Shown here one piece after another: positions 1 to 7,303 of a DNA stretch of 34,575 nucleotides. The position numbers were made by a program, and so were the translations under genes. The DNA lies in the IMG/VR virus record IMGVR_UViG_3300005264_000053, positions 1 to 34,575 of that record. The stretch is one strand, 5' to 3'. Source of the DNA: a virus. The notes beneath the pieces were generated by a model. It was not told the origin of the DNA and did not search any database. It was given only the letters and a program-made list of their open reading frames with translations. Each line of letters opens with the position of its first letter. The first letter of the stretch is position 1.

Positions 1-47
1 GATATAGGGAAATGCCTATTTAAATAGTTAAGTACTGCGTCTATCAT
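1..47 (-). CDS. 5' end of head-tail connector gene (partial copy at the cut)
   Basis: The first 47 bases repeat the start of the 125-aa connector gene whose full copy is at 34141-34518. The start codon is the complement of 45-47, preceded on the minus strand by GGAGGTGCTTAGCT. It is partial only because the circle was opened here. It is not a second gene. Confidence 0.85.
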   Translation of the reverse strand, partial: MIDAVLNYLNRHFPI

Positions 48-104
48 AGCTAAGCACCTCCTACTCTGCTAAGTTGGTTTCAATGAATGTTGAGTGTACG
101 GTTA
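1..104. repeat. Terminal direct repeat, left copy (circle overlap)
   Basis: The first 104 bases are identical to 34472-34575. The repeat begins inside the head-tail connector gene and ends inside the 3' end of the 184-aa gene. A linear end that cuts a well-formed gene is most simply an assembler overlap of a circular or circularly permuted genome. A genuine 104-bp terminal redundancy cannot be excluded from sequence alone. Confidence 0.9.
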
Positions 105-615
105 CTGTAGCTGATCTAGAATCTACGTTTTCTAAGGCTATAATATATTTAGTGCCTCTGGCTAAACGTAACCCTTTTTTTGACTCAGTAGCAGATCCGC
201 TGCTTGTTCCGCCTACCCCGTCACCGCCCAAGGTCGCGTCCACATCTAATCGGATAGCACCTACTAGGTCGACGTCTGTCACGCTATTATACAGTTTAGT
301 GCTGTTAACATTTTTTGACTGCCTGTTAACATTGATGACCTCCTGGTCTATAACACCAGTAAATACCGCGTTTTCGTATAGCTCGTATCTAACATAATTA
401 ACGTCAGATCTGACACTATCGCTAAACCACACGATATCTTTATCCGGCGGTGTCTCGAACGCGAGATACGTAGTATCGCCGCCCGCTAAATCAAACATTA
501 TCGACGCAGCATACATGTTTCCATCAAGCCCCGCAGCGTCCTCTATAGATATTATTCTCAAGGCCCTAATAGACTTGACGTCTAAATCTCCACCCACTAC
601 TATTTGAGATCCCAT
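61..615 (-). CDS. Putative virion-associated protein (decoration or head fibre)
   Basis: A 184-aa protein that I do not recognise as a named family. It lies between the coat and zinc-finger genes and the head-tail connector, a place usually held by head-associated proteins. The sequence looks beta-rich, with a glycine/serine-rich linker around residues 130-143 (GGDGVGGTSSGS) and a compact C-terminal segment (RGTKYIIALENVD...TVTVHSTFIET) resembling small beta-sandwich modules. No signal peptide or membrane segment is visible. The start ATG follows GAGGTGATCTA and lies one base from the stop of the upstream gene (TAATGG overlap). A decoration protein or head fibre is inferred from position only. 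Confidence 0.6.
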   Translation of the reverse strand: MGSQIVVGGDLDVKSIRALRIISIEDAAGLDGNMYAASIMFDLAGGDTTYLAFETPPDKDIVWFSDSVRSDVNYVRYELYENAVFTGVIDQEVINVNRQSKNVNSTKLYNSVTDVDLVGAIRLDVDATLGGDGVGGTSSGSATESKKGLRLARGTKYIIALENVDSRSATVTVHSTFIETNLAE

Positions 616-884
616 TAGATCACCTCGTTTTCAATCTCTGCTATTTCTTTCTTTAAGTTATCTATCTTTTTATTATGGTATGATTTTATACCTAGTTTTT
701 TAGCCTTATCTCTTATAGCTTTTTCACTATCTATTTTCTCAGCCTTTTCCCTATCTATCTTTTCAGTTTTTTCTATCTTCTCAACCTTCTTAGGCTTTGA
801 GCTATTAAGTTTTTTACATCTCTCCCTGTGGATCGGGTAAACTTTATCTGAAAAACTCAATCCGCATATATTGCATTTCTTCAT
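615..884 (-). CDS. Zinc-finger protein with Rho-N/SAP-like C-terminus
   Basis: An 89-aa protein with three visible parts. Residues 4-23 hold a C-x2-C...H-x3-C pattern (CNICG...HRERC), a C2HC-type zinc finger. Residues 30-58 are a lysine/glutamate repeat of the type KIEKTEKID. Residues 60-86 (KAKKLGIKSYHNKKIDNLKKEI) look like a Rho N-terminal or SAP helix-extended-loop module, which often binds nucleic acid. It follows the coat gene and its terminator and precedes the head-tail genes, where Bacillota phages often place a Rho-N-like protein. The ATG follows GGGAGTGAGAATAG. A DNA-contacting head or connector role is inferred. Confidence 0.7.
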   Translation of the reverse strand: MKKCNICGLSFSDKVYPIHRERCKKLNSSKPKKVEKIEKTEKIDREKAEKIDSEKAIRDKAKKLGIKSYHNKKIDNLKKEIAEIENEVI

Positions 885-902
885 CTATTCTCACTCCCTT
901 AT

Positions 903-940
903 ATAAAAACAGGACTAGAGCTAAAAGCCCCAGCCCTGTT
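903..940 (-). terminator. Intrinsic terminator after the coat protein gene
   Basis: On the minus strand the arms at 926-940 and 908-922 can pair over 15 positions (several G-U) around a 3-nt loop, followed by a T tract into TTTATAT. It begins 10 bases past the coat gene stop. It should cap a coat transcript and reduce read-through into the head-tail genes. Confidence 0.85.
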
Positions 941-949
941 TATTTTTTA

Positions 950-2077
950 TTACCCTAAGTTTCTTACAGCCAACTCCGGATAAGCAGTTACATAGTCATA
1001 CAATGTATCTATAGACATTGTAGTTTCTTTAGTAGTAATGTTGTAGTCCATTGTTACTCTAAGAGTAATGCCGTTATAAGAAGTAACATAGCTCTCAACT
1101 CCTGGAGGTGTATCAAGTGGTCTAGTTACAAAGATAAATGCATCTTTATTGTAAGCAAGGTTAGCCACATGACCGCCTGCTGTTAAGTCTGCAAATTCTA
1201 CAGCTGTAGAGTCCATATCTGCGATATCCTTATCAAGTGCAGGATAGATAGTTACTGTTACTACACCAGCTACAGCGTTAGCGGTATCAGCAGTAGCAAC
1301 GTATTGCTTACCGTCGATAGTGAAGATATCACCCTTAACTAATTTATCAGTGCTAGTACCGCCGGCGCTTGTCATAACGATAGAAGTATCACCAGCTGAG
1401 CCAGTAGTTACTGTTACGTCCGAATTACTCGTGTACGCCCCCGCTACGTGAGTTTTAACCGCCTGAGACATTAAGTTCTCAAAACCTGCCACTCTACCGA
1501 TAGCTCCCGCTCTAAGTGCAGCAGTTGATCCCGATTTCTCAGCGTTAACAATAGCATCTAATACTTGGAATTTAGCTTTTGCTGCAGTATCCCATACAGC
1601 AGTTCTGTTCATCATAGGTGCTTTATTATCATTTAAGACTTTCTCTGCGTTAGCAAAGTCCTCTAATGCATCCGGCGTAACTCCAGCAGTTCCTGAGTAG
1701 AACGGCACATCCTTGTATAATGCCAAGCCGTCAGCGTTGATTTTTTCAGCGATAGCTTGAGCTGCTGACTCTAGATATTTAGTTTTAAACTGTGGCATTG
1801 ATAGTGCTAAGTCTTTAGCTGATATTTTGAATGATACATCCGCTAGTTTATCCATCTTAACTGATACTGATCTTTCCCCGATATCCTGTAAGTTGATAGT
1901 ACCGCCGAATTCATCTGCTACGAATACCGCAGGCTTTTCAACTACAATCGTATCTCCTTTTCCGATGAAATCTGCTGAATAGTTTCTGTTAACTGTCATA
2001 GGCATTACTAAGTTCTCAGTTAGTAATGGTAATACCGTTCTTGCAATATTTTGCATAGTTATAAAATTATTAGGCAT
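950..2077 (-). CDS. Major capsid protein, P22 coat-like
   Basis: A coat protein of 375 aa from my chosen start. The N-terminus (MPNNFITMQNIARTVLPLL) matches the characteristic opening of P22 gp5-like coat proteins found in many Bacillota siphophages. The following stretch (GDTIVVEKPAVFVADEFGG, then the KLADVSFKISAKDLALS region) fits the N-arm and E-loop part of that HK97-fold family. An upstream in-frame GTG would add 16 residues, but the ATG at 2077 is preceded by AAGGGGGAGTAAAAAA and starts 4 bases after the scaffold stop. A glycine/threonine/alanine-rich region at about 235-290 may be a surface insertion domain. Scaffold lies upstream and a strong terminator downstream. Confidence 0.93.
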   Translation of the reverse strand: MPNNFITMQNIARTVLPLLTENLVMPMTVNRNYSADFIGKGDTIVVEKPAVFVADEFGGTINLQDIGERSVSVKMDKLADVSFKISAKDLALSMPQFKTKYLESAAQAIAEKINADGLALYKDVPFYSGTAGVTPDALEDFANAEKVLNDNKAPMMNRTAVWDTAAKAKFQVLDAIVNAEKSGSTAALRAGAIGRVAGFENLMSQAVKTHVAGAYTSNSDVTVTTGSAGDTSIVMTSAGGTSTDKLVKGDIFTIDGKQYVATADTANAVAGVVTVTIYPALDKDIADMDSTAVEFADLTAGGHVANLAYNKDAFIFVTRPLDTPPGVESYVTSYNGITLRVTMDYNITTKETTMSIDTLYDYVTAYPELAVRNLG

Positions 2078-2081
2078 TTTT

Positions 2082-2654
2082 TTACTCCCCCTTATTTTCG
2101 AGTACCATTTTGTAGTACTCCTCATCCGTCATTTTTGAGTAATCGTCTTGAGGCGAATCTGTTTGTTTGTCTTTTGGCGATGTGCCTTCTGTGGTAGTTT
2201 TGATAACTAGCCCAGGCTTTGCCTCTGCAAGTTTTTGCAGTTTAGACTCACCGTCTACGATCTCTCCTGCCTCATTTAAGTTGATGCTATCTAGATCAAA
2301 CGTTGATACCAATAAATCTATAGCATCCGGATTGAATTTTTCCGATAATAAAGCTTTAAGCTTATCTTTTTTCTGATAGTTCTGCTCTCTTTTAGTAGTT
2401 TCATTCTTGAAATTCTCATACTCGCTACTAATCTTCTCAAGTTCAGCTTTTAGAGTTTCCGACGTCTCAGCCTTAGCCGATATCTCCTTAATACTCTGGT
2501 TAGCTGCCTCCAATTGTGCTGATAAGTTTTTAATTTCTTCGCCTCTAGCGTTGAAGTCTGTTTTTAACGCGAAGTGTTTAGGTAATTCTTTTTTAATTTT
2601 ATCTAAATTTTCATCTGATAAGTTATCGCCTAAAATATCTTTTAACCAATCCAT
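2082..2654 (-). CDS. Capsid scaffolding protein (GP20-like)
   Basis: A 190-aa protein, mostly helical. An N-terminal segment (DWLKDILGDNLSDENLDKI) is followed by a long coiled coil at about residues 40-100 (EIKNLSAQLEAANQSIKEI and on), then a hinge and an acidic polar tail ending in DDYSKMTDEEYYKMVLENKGE. This order and length fit phage minor structural GP20/scaffolding proteins, which guide coat assembly and are lost or cleaved. It lies immediately before the coat gene, as expected for a scaffold. The ATG follows AAAAGGAGAGATCAAATA. A 146-base leader with a possible promoter lies upstream. Confidence 0.85.
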   Translation of the reverse strand: MDWLKDILGDNLSDENLDKIKKELPKHFALKTDFNARGEEIKNLSAQLEAANQSIKEISAKAETSETLKAELEKISSEYENFKNETTKREQNYQKKDKLKALLSEKFNPDAIDLLVSTFDLDSINLNEAGEIVDGESKLQKLAEAKPGLVIKTTTEGTSPKDKQTDSPQDDYSKMTDEEYYKMVLENKGE

Positions 2655-2743
2655 TATTTGATCTCTCCTTTTTATTCTAGCTCTTTGCTAGTATTGTTCT
2701 TACTGTTTATTCTCTAGTTAGAGTAAATAATATTTCCATTATC

Positions 2744-2772
2744 ATTATACACCATAGTTATAAAAAATACAA
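2744..2772 (-). promoter_or_regulatory. Possible scaffold/coat promoter
   Basis: The minus strand shows a perfect TATAAT (complement of 2744-2749), a 17-base spacer and a weak -35 TTGTAT (2767-2772). It lies in the 146-base gap between minor head and scaffold genes, the only sizeable gap in the head module. The downstream leader carries the inverted repeat CTCTAGTTAGAG at 2712-2723. The -35 is poor, so this is tentative. Confidence 0.4.
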
Positions 2773-2800
2773 ATAGTTTGAGAATTTTTTTTCTCACTTC

Positions 2801-3832
2801 TTATTTGTATTTTTTATCCCATTCTTTCCTGGTTATTGTCTTATCAACGTATATCGCCCTAAAGTCTCTAGCATTCATGGTAGCAGGGACGGTGAAGGTA
2901 TTACCATCTAGTCCTCTTGCTATTCTAGTTTGATAGGTTTTCTCATCCCCAAAATATGGAACTGTTGTAGACCTGCAATTAACGTGCATAGGCGGGAAAT
3001 TAAGACCGGTAGTAGCGTCTTTAGTCTTGAATACCTCTGCATCTAGATCCGCGCATACTGCACTTGTCCTATCATCCATAGTCGCTAAGTACTCATATTC
3101 TTTAACTATCCCACTACGCTCATAGCCTAGTAACGATGCTTGATTAGAACTGTTAGTTATTTCAGTTCTGAGTAACCGATGTGCTACGTTTAAACCCGAA
3201 TACATATCTTTTGCAATACGTTTCGACATCTCTCTATTAGATAAGCCCTGGACTATTCCCGCTTTTAGTGTCTGATTAACGGTATTTGCTAATTTATCGC
3301 GATTAGTCCACACTCTGGTACTGAATGCTTGGCCATTAACTTCATTTCTTATCAAGCTATATACTTGCTGCTTAGTAAGTAGATTGAATGATTGCCCTAC
3401 GCCCACACCCTTATATAGTTCGTAGATAGTGCTGTAATAAGACTCTTCCGCTGTAGTAGTTAGGGCCTCTTTCATTACGTCGTGTTGGTTATCAGCCATA
3501 TTCTTAAGAATGCTATACAGTTGAGCTTTTAGTTTCGATAGTCTAGTCCCCTTGAGAAGAGGTCTGTTAGCCTCTTCAATAGGTACGACTAGCTTTTTAG
3601 CCGTACCTGATATAACTTTTGTACCATCTGATAGAGTTTTAAACGTTGGTGACTCTTTAACTTTGCCGTATTTCGCATAAAAGCCTTGTATATGTGTATC
3701 CATTTCTTTAGTTGTATCATTGAATAGCTTTACTAAATCCTTATTGTAGGCATCGCCTTTGCTGTTACTCCGCTTTGCTACTTCTTCAAAACGTTTTTGC
3801 CAGTACTCCCTATCACGCTGTTTGATGTTCAT
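2801..3832 (-). CDS. Minor head protein (SPP1 gp7 / Mu F-like)
   Basis: A 343-aa protein of the phage head morphogenesis family (SPP1 gp7, Mu gpF), a low-copy head component made next to the portal. The C-terminal half carries the family hallmark: RLLRTEITNSSNQASLLGYE, then a DDRTSAVCADLDAEVF motif, and PPMHVNCRSTTVPYF near residue 290. These Cys/His residues are typical of the domain. The ATG overlaps the stop of the portal gene (TAATG). The N-terminal half is helical with no other recognisable domain. Order portal, minor head, scaffold, coat is the standard SPP1-like layout. Confidence 0.88.
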   Translation of the reverse strand: MNIKQRDREYWQKRFEEVAKRSNSKGDAYNKDLVKLFNDTTKEMDTHIQGFYAKYGKVKESPTFKTLSDGTKVISGTAKKLVVPIEEANRPLLKGTRLSKLKAQLYSILKNMADNQHDVMKEALTTTAEESYYSTIYELYKGVGVGQSFNLLTKQQVYSLIRNEVNGQAFSTRVWTNRDKLANTVNQTLKAGIVQGLSNREMSKRIAKDMYSGLNVAHRLLRTEITNSSNQASLLGYERSGIVKEYEYLATMDDRTSAVCADLDAEVFKTKDATTGLNFPPMHVNCRSTTVPYFGDEKTYQTRIARGLDGNTFTVPATMNARDFRAIYVDKTITRKEWDKKYK

Positions 3833-5187
3833 TACTCATCACCCTCATTGTTAGAGTCCTTCTGTTCAAAGCCTAGCTGTCCTCCTAGCTCGTCAAGTTG
3901 TTTCTGTCTTTCTCTATCTAACGCCTTAAGTTCTTCTTCTACGTCTGTGACATCTGGATGTTCTGCTAATAGTTTCTCTTTAGCCCTAAATCCTTCTTGT
4001 TTTAGCAATGTGCCGATAACTTCCTGCTTATTTAGAATAGTTGATCTGTCGAACGATACGATTAACTGGTCAATCATTTCTGATGTTCTGCCTTGCAGCT
4101 CTAGATACCTATTGATGAAATACAGACACTCATCAACGAAGTTCTGTATTTCTTCTTCAAAGCCATTAGCCTTAAGGTCTAAGTTAGCGAATAGAGCTTT
4201 TATGGTTATATTAGTCGTATCACCCGATATGCTGTCCGGATCTACGCCCATTCCAAAACGATATATATCCTGTTTTAGAATATTAAGCATAGTCTGTCTA
4301 GCCTCAAACGGAACTTCCTGCGACTCTTGTCTAGCATCACCATCGGATCCAACCTTAAGAATTCTCGACCTTTTGAACTCAGCCATAAATTCCTCTGCGT
4401 CCTGCCCATTATAGCCTCTAAGCACCCAGTATAACTCCTGAAAGTCCTCAAGGTTATTCCCAAAGTCGGATACGACTATATCGTACATATCCACAAAGGT
4501 TTTAAACATTTCCAGGTCTGTCTGTCTAATATCGTTATTATAGAGTACAGCTATAGGGACTTTCCCCCAACTCTCCACTCTCTCATCAAGCACGACGCCG
4601 CCTGATTGTTTTTTCTGTATAATGTGAGGTGTAGGTGGTTTTCTCTCGTCTAGCTCCCAGTTTCCGTCGATTTCCATATAGTACGCGGTATACGTATCGT
4701 CTATAACGTCGGCTTTTCTGTAGCCGTTTTCAGTATATACCCTTATTGCTTTATCTAACTCTTCCTCGTTGTCCTCTTTGTATATAAGGATCATCTGCTG
4801 AGACTTCATAATCTTATATTTTAACTCGTTGTTCTCGATGTACCAGTAAAGCACCGAATAAATCTCGTTAGATGCATTCTTGCCTAACTTTTTAAGTGTT
4901 TTCTTAAACTTAGACACATTAAGTATACTGTCCTCTAAGCCTTCAATCACAAGTCCCTTATTGATTGAGTAGTAGACCTTTTGATCTACTAGAAGAGGCG
5001 TAAAGCCACTTGCTAACTTGTGATTAGCTTTCGTGTAGTCGTCTAAATCTCTACGATGTGCAATAGAGAAAAAGGTTTTTCTACGTTCGTTGATTGCTAT
5101 ATTCTTACGTCTATAATAAGCGTCTCCTGCCACCATACGTGGCCTAATATCTGTTTCAAAGTCCTCTATTATTCTCTTTAAGTCCAT
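3832..5187 (-). CDS. Portal protein (SPP1 gp6-like)
   Basis: A 451-aa protein, within the usual length of SPP1-type portals, which form the dodecameric DNA gateway at one capsid vertex. The N-terminus (IIEDFETDIRPRMVAGDAYYRRKNIAI) and the KANHKLASGFTPLLVDQKVYYSINKG region are typical of this family. A central motif around GKVPIAVLYNND and the acidic, helical C-terminus (EELKALDRERQKQLDELGG) also fit. It lies 4 bases after the large terminase gene and overlaps the minor head gene. The start ATG follows GGGGATGGTGATATT. Confidence 0.9.
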   Translation of the reverse strand: MDLKRIIEDFETDIRPRMVAGDAYYRRKNIAINERRKTFFSIAHRRDLDDYTKANHKLASGFTPLLVDQKVYYSINKGLVIEGLEDSILNVSKFKKTLKKLGKNASNEIYSVLYWYIENNELKYKIMKSQQMILIYKEDNEEELDKAIRVYTENGYRKADVIDDTYTAYYMEIDGNWELDERKPPTPHIIQKKQSGGVVLDERVESWGKVPIAVLYNNDIRQTDLEMFKTFVDMYDIVVSDFGNNLEDFQELYWVLRGYNGQDAEEFMAEFKRSRILKVGSDGDARQESQEVPFEARQTMLNILKQDIYRFGMGVDPDSISGDTTNITIKALFANLDLKANGFEEEIQNFVDECLYFINRYLELQGRTSEMIDQLIVSFDRSTILNKQEVIGTLLKQEGFRAKEKLLAEHPDVTDVEEELKALDRERQKQLDELGGQLGFEQKDSNNEGDE

Positions 5188-5191
5188 AATA

Positions 5192-6433
5192 TCACCATCC
5201 CCATTTGTCTTTGTTTACGCCTTCAAGCGCATATCTTAAGGCGTCTATTAAGTGATTATCCTTGTCTACCGGTACCGGTAGAACATTTCCGTTTTTATCC
5301 TCTTTCCATTTATACTTACTGAACTCTAATTTTGTATTCATGCAGTCCTCATGGATAATAATCTCTAAGGACTTAAGGAACTTGATGCCGTGTTCTATTG
5401 ATCCTTTTCCCTTCTTAGCTGGAATGGCATTTACTCCTAGAGTCTTGAAATCCGCTATAGATTTAGGCTCCGCACTATCACACGTAACGATCTCTCTGCC
5501 TACCTTCTGCTTAACTTGATAGCCTGATAATTCGTTACTCGCCTCATAGAGATATAGCTCATCGAATATATACAGTCTACGCCTCATCTTATCATAGTGG
5601 CAGCGTATAAAAGCAAATGGATCCGTAGAATATCCCCAGTCTACGCCATTATAGATATTATCGAATGTAGGTATTAAGTCGGTTAAGTCTGCTGTTTTCC
5701 AGTTTTTAAATATTAACGCTCCTAATATACCCCAGTTACCTAGTGTGTATACTTCGTAATAGTATTTGTCTGTCTCTTCTTCTAACGCCCTTATATCCTC
5801 TTCGCTTAAGTATTTATTATCCTTATACGTTGTTTTAAGAATAGATAAGGACCTATCTCGCCATTCTCGATATTTGTCTCCATCGTTCCAACTTTGGAAG
5901 AATTCAGCATATAGCCAGTGGTCTTTTAAAACTGGATTGAATATAAATGTCATTCTTTTAGGAACCGGTGATATACCTCTTAAACGTTTATCTAATTGTT
6001 TGTAAGCTGTATAGGTTACTTGCGTAGCCTCTTCTAAGATTATATCTGTTATAACTCCTTTTATAGGTGTTATAGATTTTATGTTTTCTGGATCGTCTAG
6101 TCCTAGGAATAATATCTGGCAGTCATTGAGAGTACAAGTTATAGTTAAGTCAGTCTTGTTGACGTGGAAATAGTCTTGTACTTTAAAAGCTTTTATTGCC
6201 TTAGTCACTTCGTTGAATGATGATTTACGTATAGACCTTTGTGTATTTCTAACAATAAGATAGTTACGCTTACCACCTAACACGTCCAGTATTGTTCTTT
6301 GGCCTAAAACTGCGAATGATTTACCACTTGACGATCCACCATAATATATCTGATATCTTTTATCGTTATTCATCGCATACTTGTAGTATACGTCGTTGAA
6401 TATCCTAGGATCAATATTGATATTAATCTTCAT
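5192..6433 (-). CDS. terL: Terminase large subunit (PBSX-type)
   Basis: A 413-aa packaging motor that combines an ATPase with a nuclease. Walker A is GGSSSGKS at residues 32-39, Walker B is DIILEEA at 130-136, and the coupling segment FIFNPV is at 163-168. The nuclease half has GVDWGYSTDP (Asp265), TCDSAEPKSI (Asp319) and DNHLIDALRYAL (Asp397), the expected three-acid set. Length and motif spacing fit the Terminase_3/PBSX family, which usually works by headful packaging in related phages. The gene overlaps the end of the small subunit by 11 bases and precedes the portal. All catalytic residues appear intact. Confidence 0.95.
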   Translation of the reverse strand: MKININIDPRIFNDVYYKYAMNNDKRYQIYYGGSSSGKSFAVLGQRTILDVLGGKRNYLIVRNTQRSIRKSSFNEVTKAIKAFKVQDYFHVNKTDLTITCTLNDCQILFLGLDDPENIKSITPIKGVITDIILEEATQVTYTAYKQLDKRLRGISPVPKRMTFIFNPVLKDHWLYAEFFQSWNDGDKYREWRDRSLSILKTTYKDNKYLSEEDIRALEEETDKYYYEVYTLGNWGILGALIFKNWKTADLTDLIPTFDNIYNGVDWGYSTDPFAFIRCHYDKMRRRLYIFDELYLYEASNELSGYQVKQKVGREIVTCDSAEPKSIADFKTLGVNAIPAKKGKGSIEHGIKFLKSLEIIIHEDCMNTKLEFSKYKWKEDKNGNVLPVPVDKDNHLIDALRYALEGVNKDKWGW

Positions 6434-7061
6434 TATCGCTCACCGGTCCTATATTGATATTAACTTCATGTGTAATGTCGCCCGTAACTTCAACCTGTTC
6501 TGTAAACATTTTGAGGTATTTCCCTACTTGGTCTATAGTCTTATTTTTATTATATCTCTTAACGTATACGCCATGTTGGTTATGGCCTACCTCCGATATA
6601 GACCTAAGAGCTGCCTTGGTCATATCCTTAGTATCTTTGATTAATACACGCTGCACCTTTTCAGTCAATATCGATCCATCCTCTTTGAATAGATAATTAC
6701 CCTTCTTATCCTTGATAGGTACATCCTCTGTAATGATTTCTGCCACATCGGATATGTCGGTTTCTAGTAAGTCCTTCATCTGCCTTAAAACGTCAGTAAC
6801 TTCAAGGATAACCTCATCCGATACCTTATCTCTTAGACGCTGCTTAAGTTCATTGAGTCTTTTCCTTACTCGTGGTCTAGCTAATACCCTTGATGCCTTC
6901 TTAGCCATTGCTATATCTGAATAATTCTCAGATGCATATAGAGAGGCAGCGAATGCCTCTCGTTGGTTTTTACCTTTTAGAACTTCTTGTATTAAACTCT
7001 CTTCGTATTTATTACAACCGCCGTGGTCTCTCTGGAAGGCGGTTAGTCTTTCTGATGCCAT
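6423..7061 (-). CDS. terS: Terminase small subunit
   Basis: A 212-aa protein from ATG 7061. An in-frame GTG at 7079 lies upstream, but the ATG has GAGGGTGATAAT directly before it. The N-terminal part (FQRDHGGCNKYEESLIQEVLKGKNQREAF) followed by AKKASRVLARPRVRKRLNELKQRL matches small terminases of the Terminase_2 type: a DNA-binding helix-turn-helix, then a coiled oligomerisation helix. The C-terminal part (KRVLIKDTKDMTKAALRSISEVGHNQHGVYVKRYN) is the usual tail of this family. It overlaps terL and is the first gene after the late promoter, with a leader of only about 20 bases. Confidence 0.88.
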   Translation of the reverse strand: MASERLTAFQRDHGGCNKYEESLIQEVLKGKNQREAFAASLYASENYSDIAMAKKASRVLARPRVRKRLNELKQRLRDKVSDEVILEVTDVLRQMKDLLETDISDVAEIITEDVPIKDKKGNYLFKEDGSILTEKVQRVLIKDTKDMTKAALRSISEVGHNQHGVYVKRYNKNKTIDQVGKYLKMFTEQVEVTGDITHEVNINIGPVSDNED

Positions 7062-7088
7062 ATTATCACCCTCTTTCACTTCTTAACT

Positions 7089-7117
7089 ATTATACCATAA
7101 TGAGCTAACTAGCTCAA
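7089..7117 (-). promoter_or_regulatory. Late promoter with embedded inverted repeat
   Basis: On the minus strand: -35 TTGAGC (7112-7117), 17-base spacer, -10 TATAAT (7089-7094), with a start site expected near 7082, about 20 bases before the terS start codon. The perfect inverted repeat TGAGCTA-AC-TAGCTCA (7101-7116) covers the -35 and half the spacer, so a bound regulator would block RNA polymerase. Confidence 0.75.
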
Positions 7118-7129
7118 GTTGTCGCTGCC

Positions 7130-7294
7130 TCATGTGCTGCAAGCCTCTTCTGCAGCACCTACAACATTATAGTTCTCGTCAAGTGATACGCCTACAACTG
7201 CATTACCTGTAATGTCTTGAAGAGGGACGCCCTCCCCATTGTCCAGTATTGCTATTTTCTGCATGCCTATGAATTGTATTGCAATTATTTTCAT
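7130..7294 (-). CDS. Small hypothetical protein, 54 aa
   Basis: A 54-aa protein (MKIIAIQFIGMQKIAILD...), start ATG after AGGAGGGTAAC, lying 10 bases beyond the ThyX-like gene. It looks like a beta-strand-rich small domain (NAVVGVSLDENYNVVGAAE) with no membrane segment. I do not recognise a family. It is the last gene before the late promoter. Its 3' end carries an 8-bp hairpin (7134-7158). Confidence 0.7.
   Translation of the reverse strand: MKIIAIQFIGMQKIAILDNGEGVPLQDITGNAVVGVSLDENYNVVGAAEEACST
7134..7158 (-). other. Stem-loop at the end of unit 2
   Basis: Arms GTGCTGCA (7134-7141) and TGCAGCAC (7151-7158) are a perfect 8-bp inverted repeat with a 9-base loop, inside the last codons of the 54-aa gene. 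No T run follows on the minus strand, so it is not a classical terminator. It may mark a weak or Rho-type stop or a processing site before the late promoter. Confidence 0.45.
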
Positions 7295-7303
7295 GTTACC
7301 CTC

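Noticed and set aside
1-104. T7-type terminal repeat as true physical ends
   Set aside because: It interrupts a complete connector gene and the terminase is PBSX-like; an assembly overlap is simpler. Kept only as an open alternative.
2767-2798. TGAGAA/TTCTCA hairpin after the minor head gene
   Set aside because: Six-base A/T-rich stem with an A-only loop and no immediate T run on the minus strand; too weak to call a terminator.
3797-4414. 205-codon plus-strand open frame
   Set aside because: Antisense shadow of portal and minor head genes; serine/leucine-rich composition typical of reversed coding sequence and no start signal.
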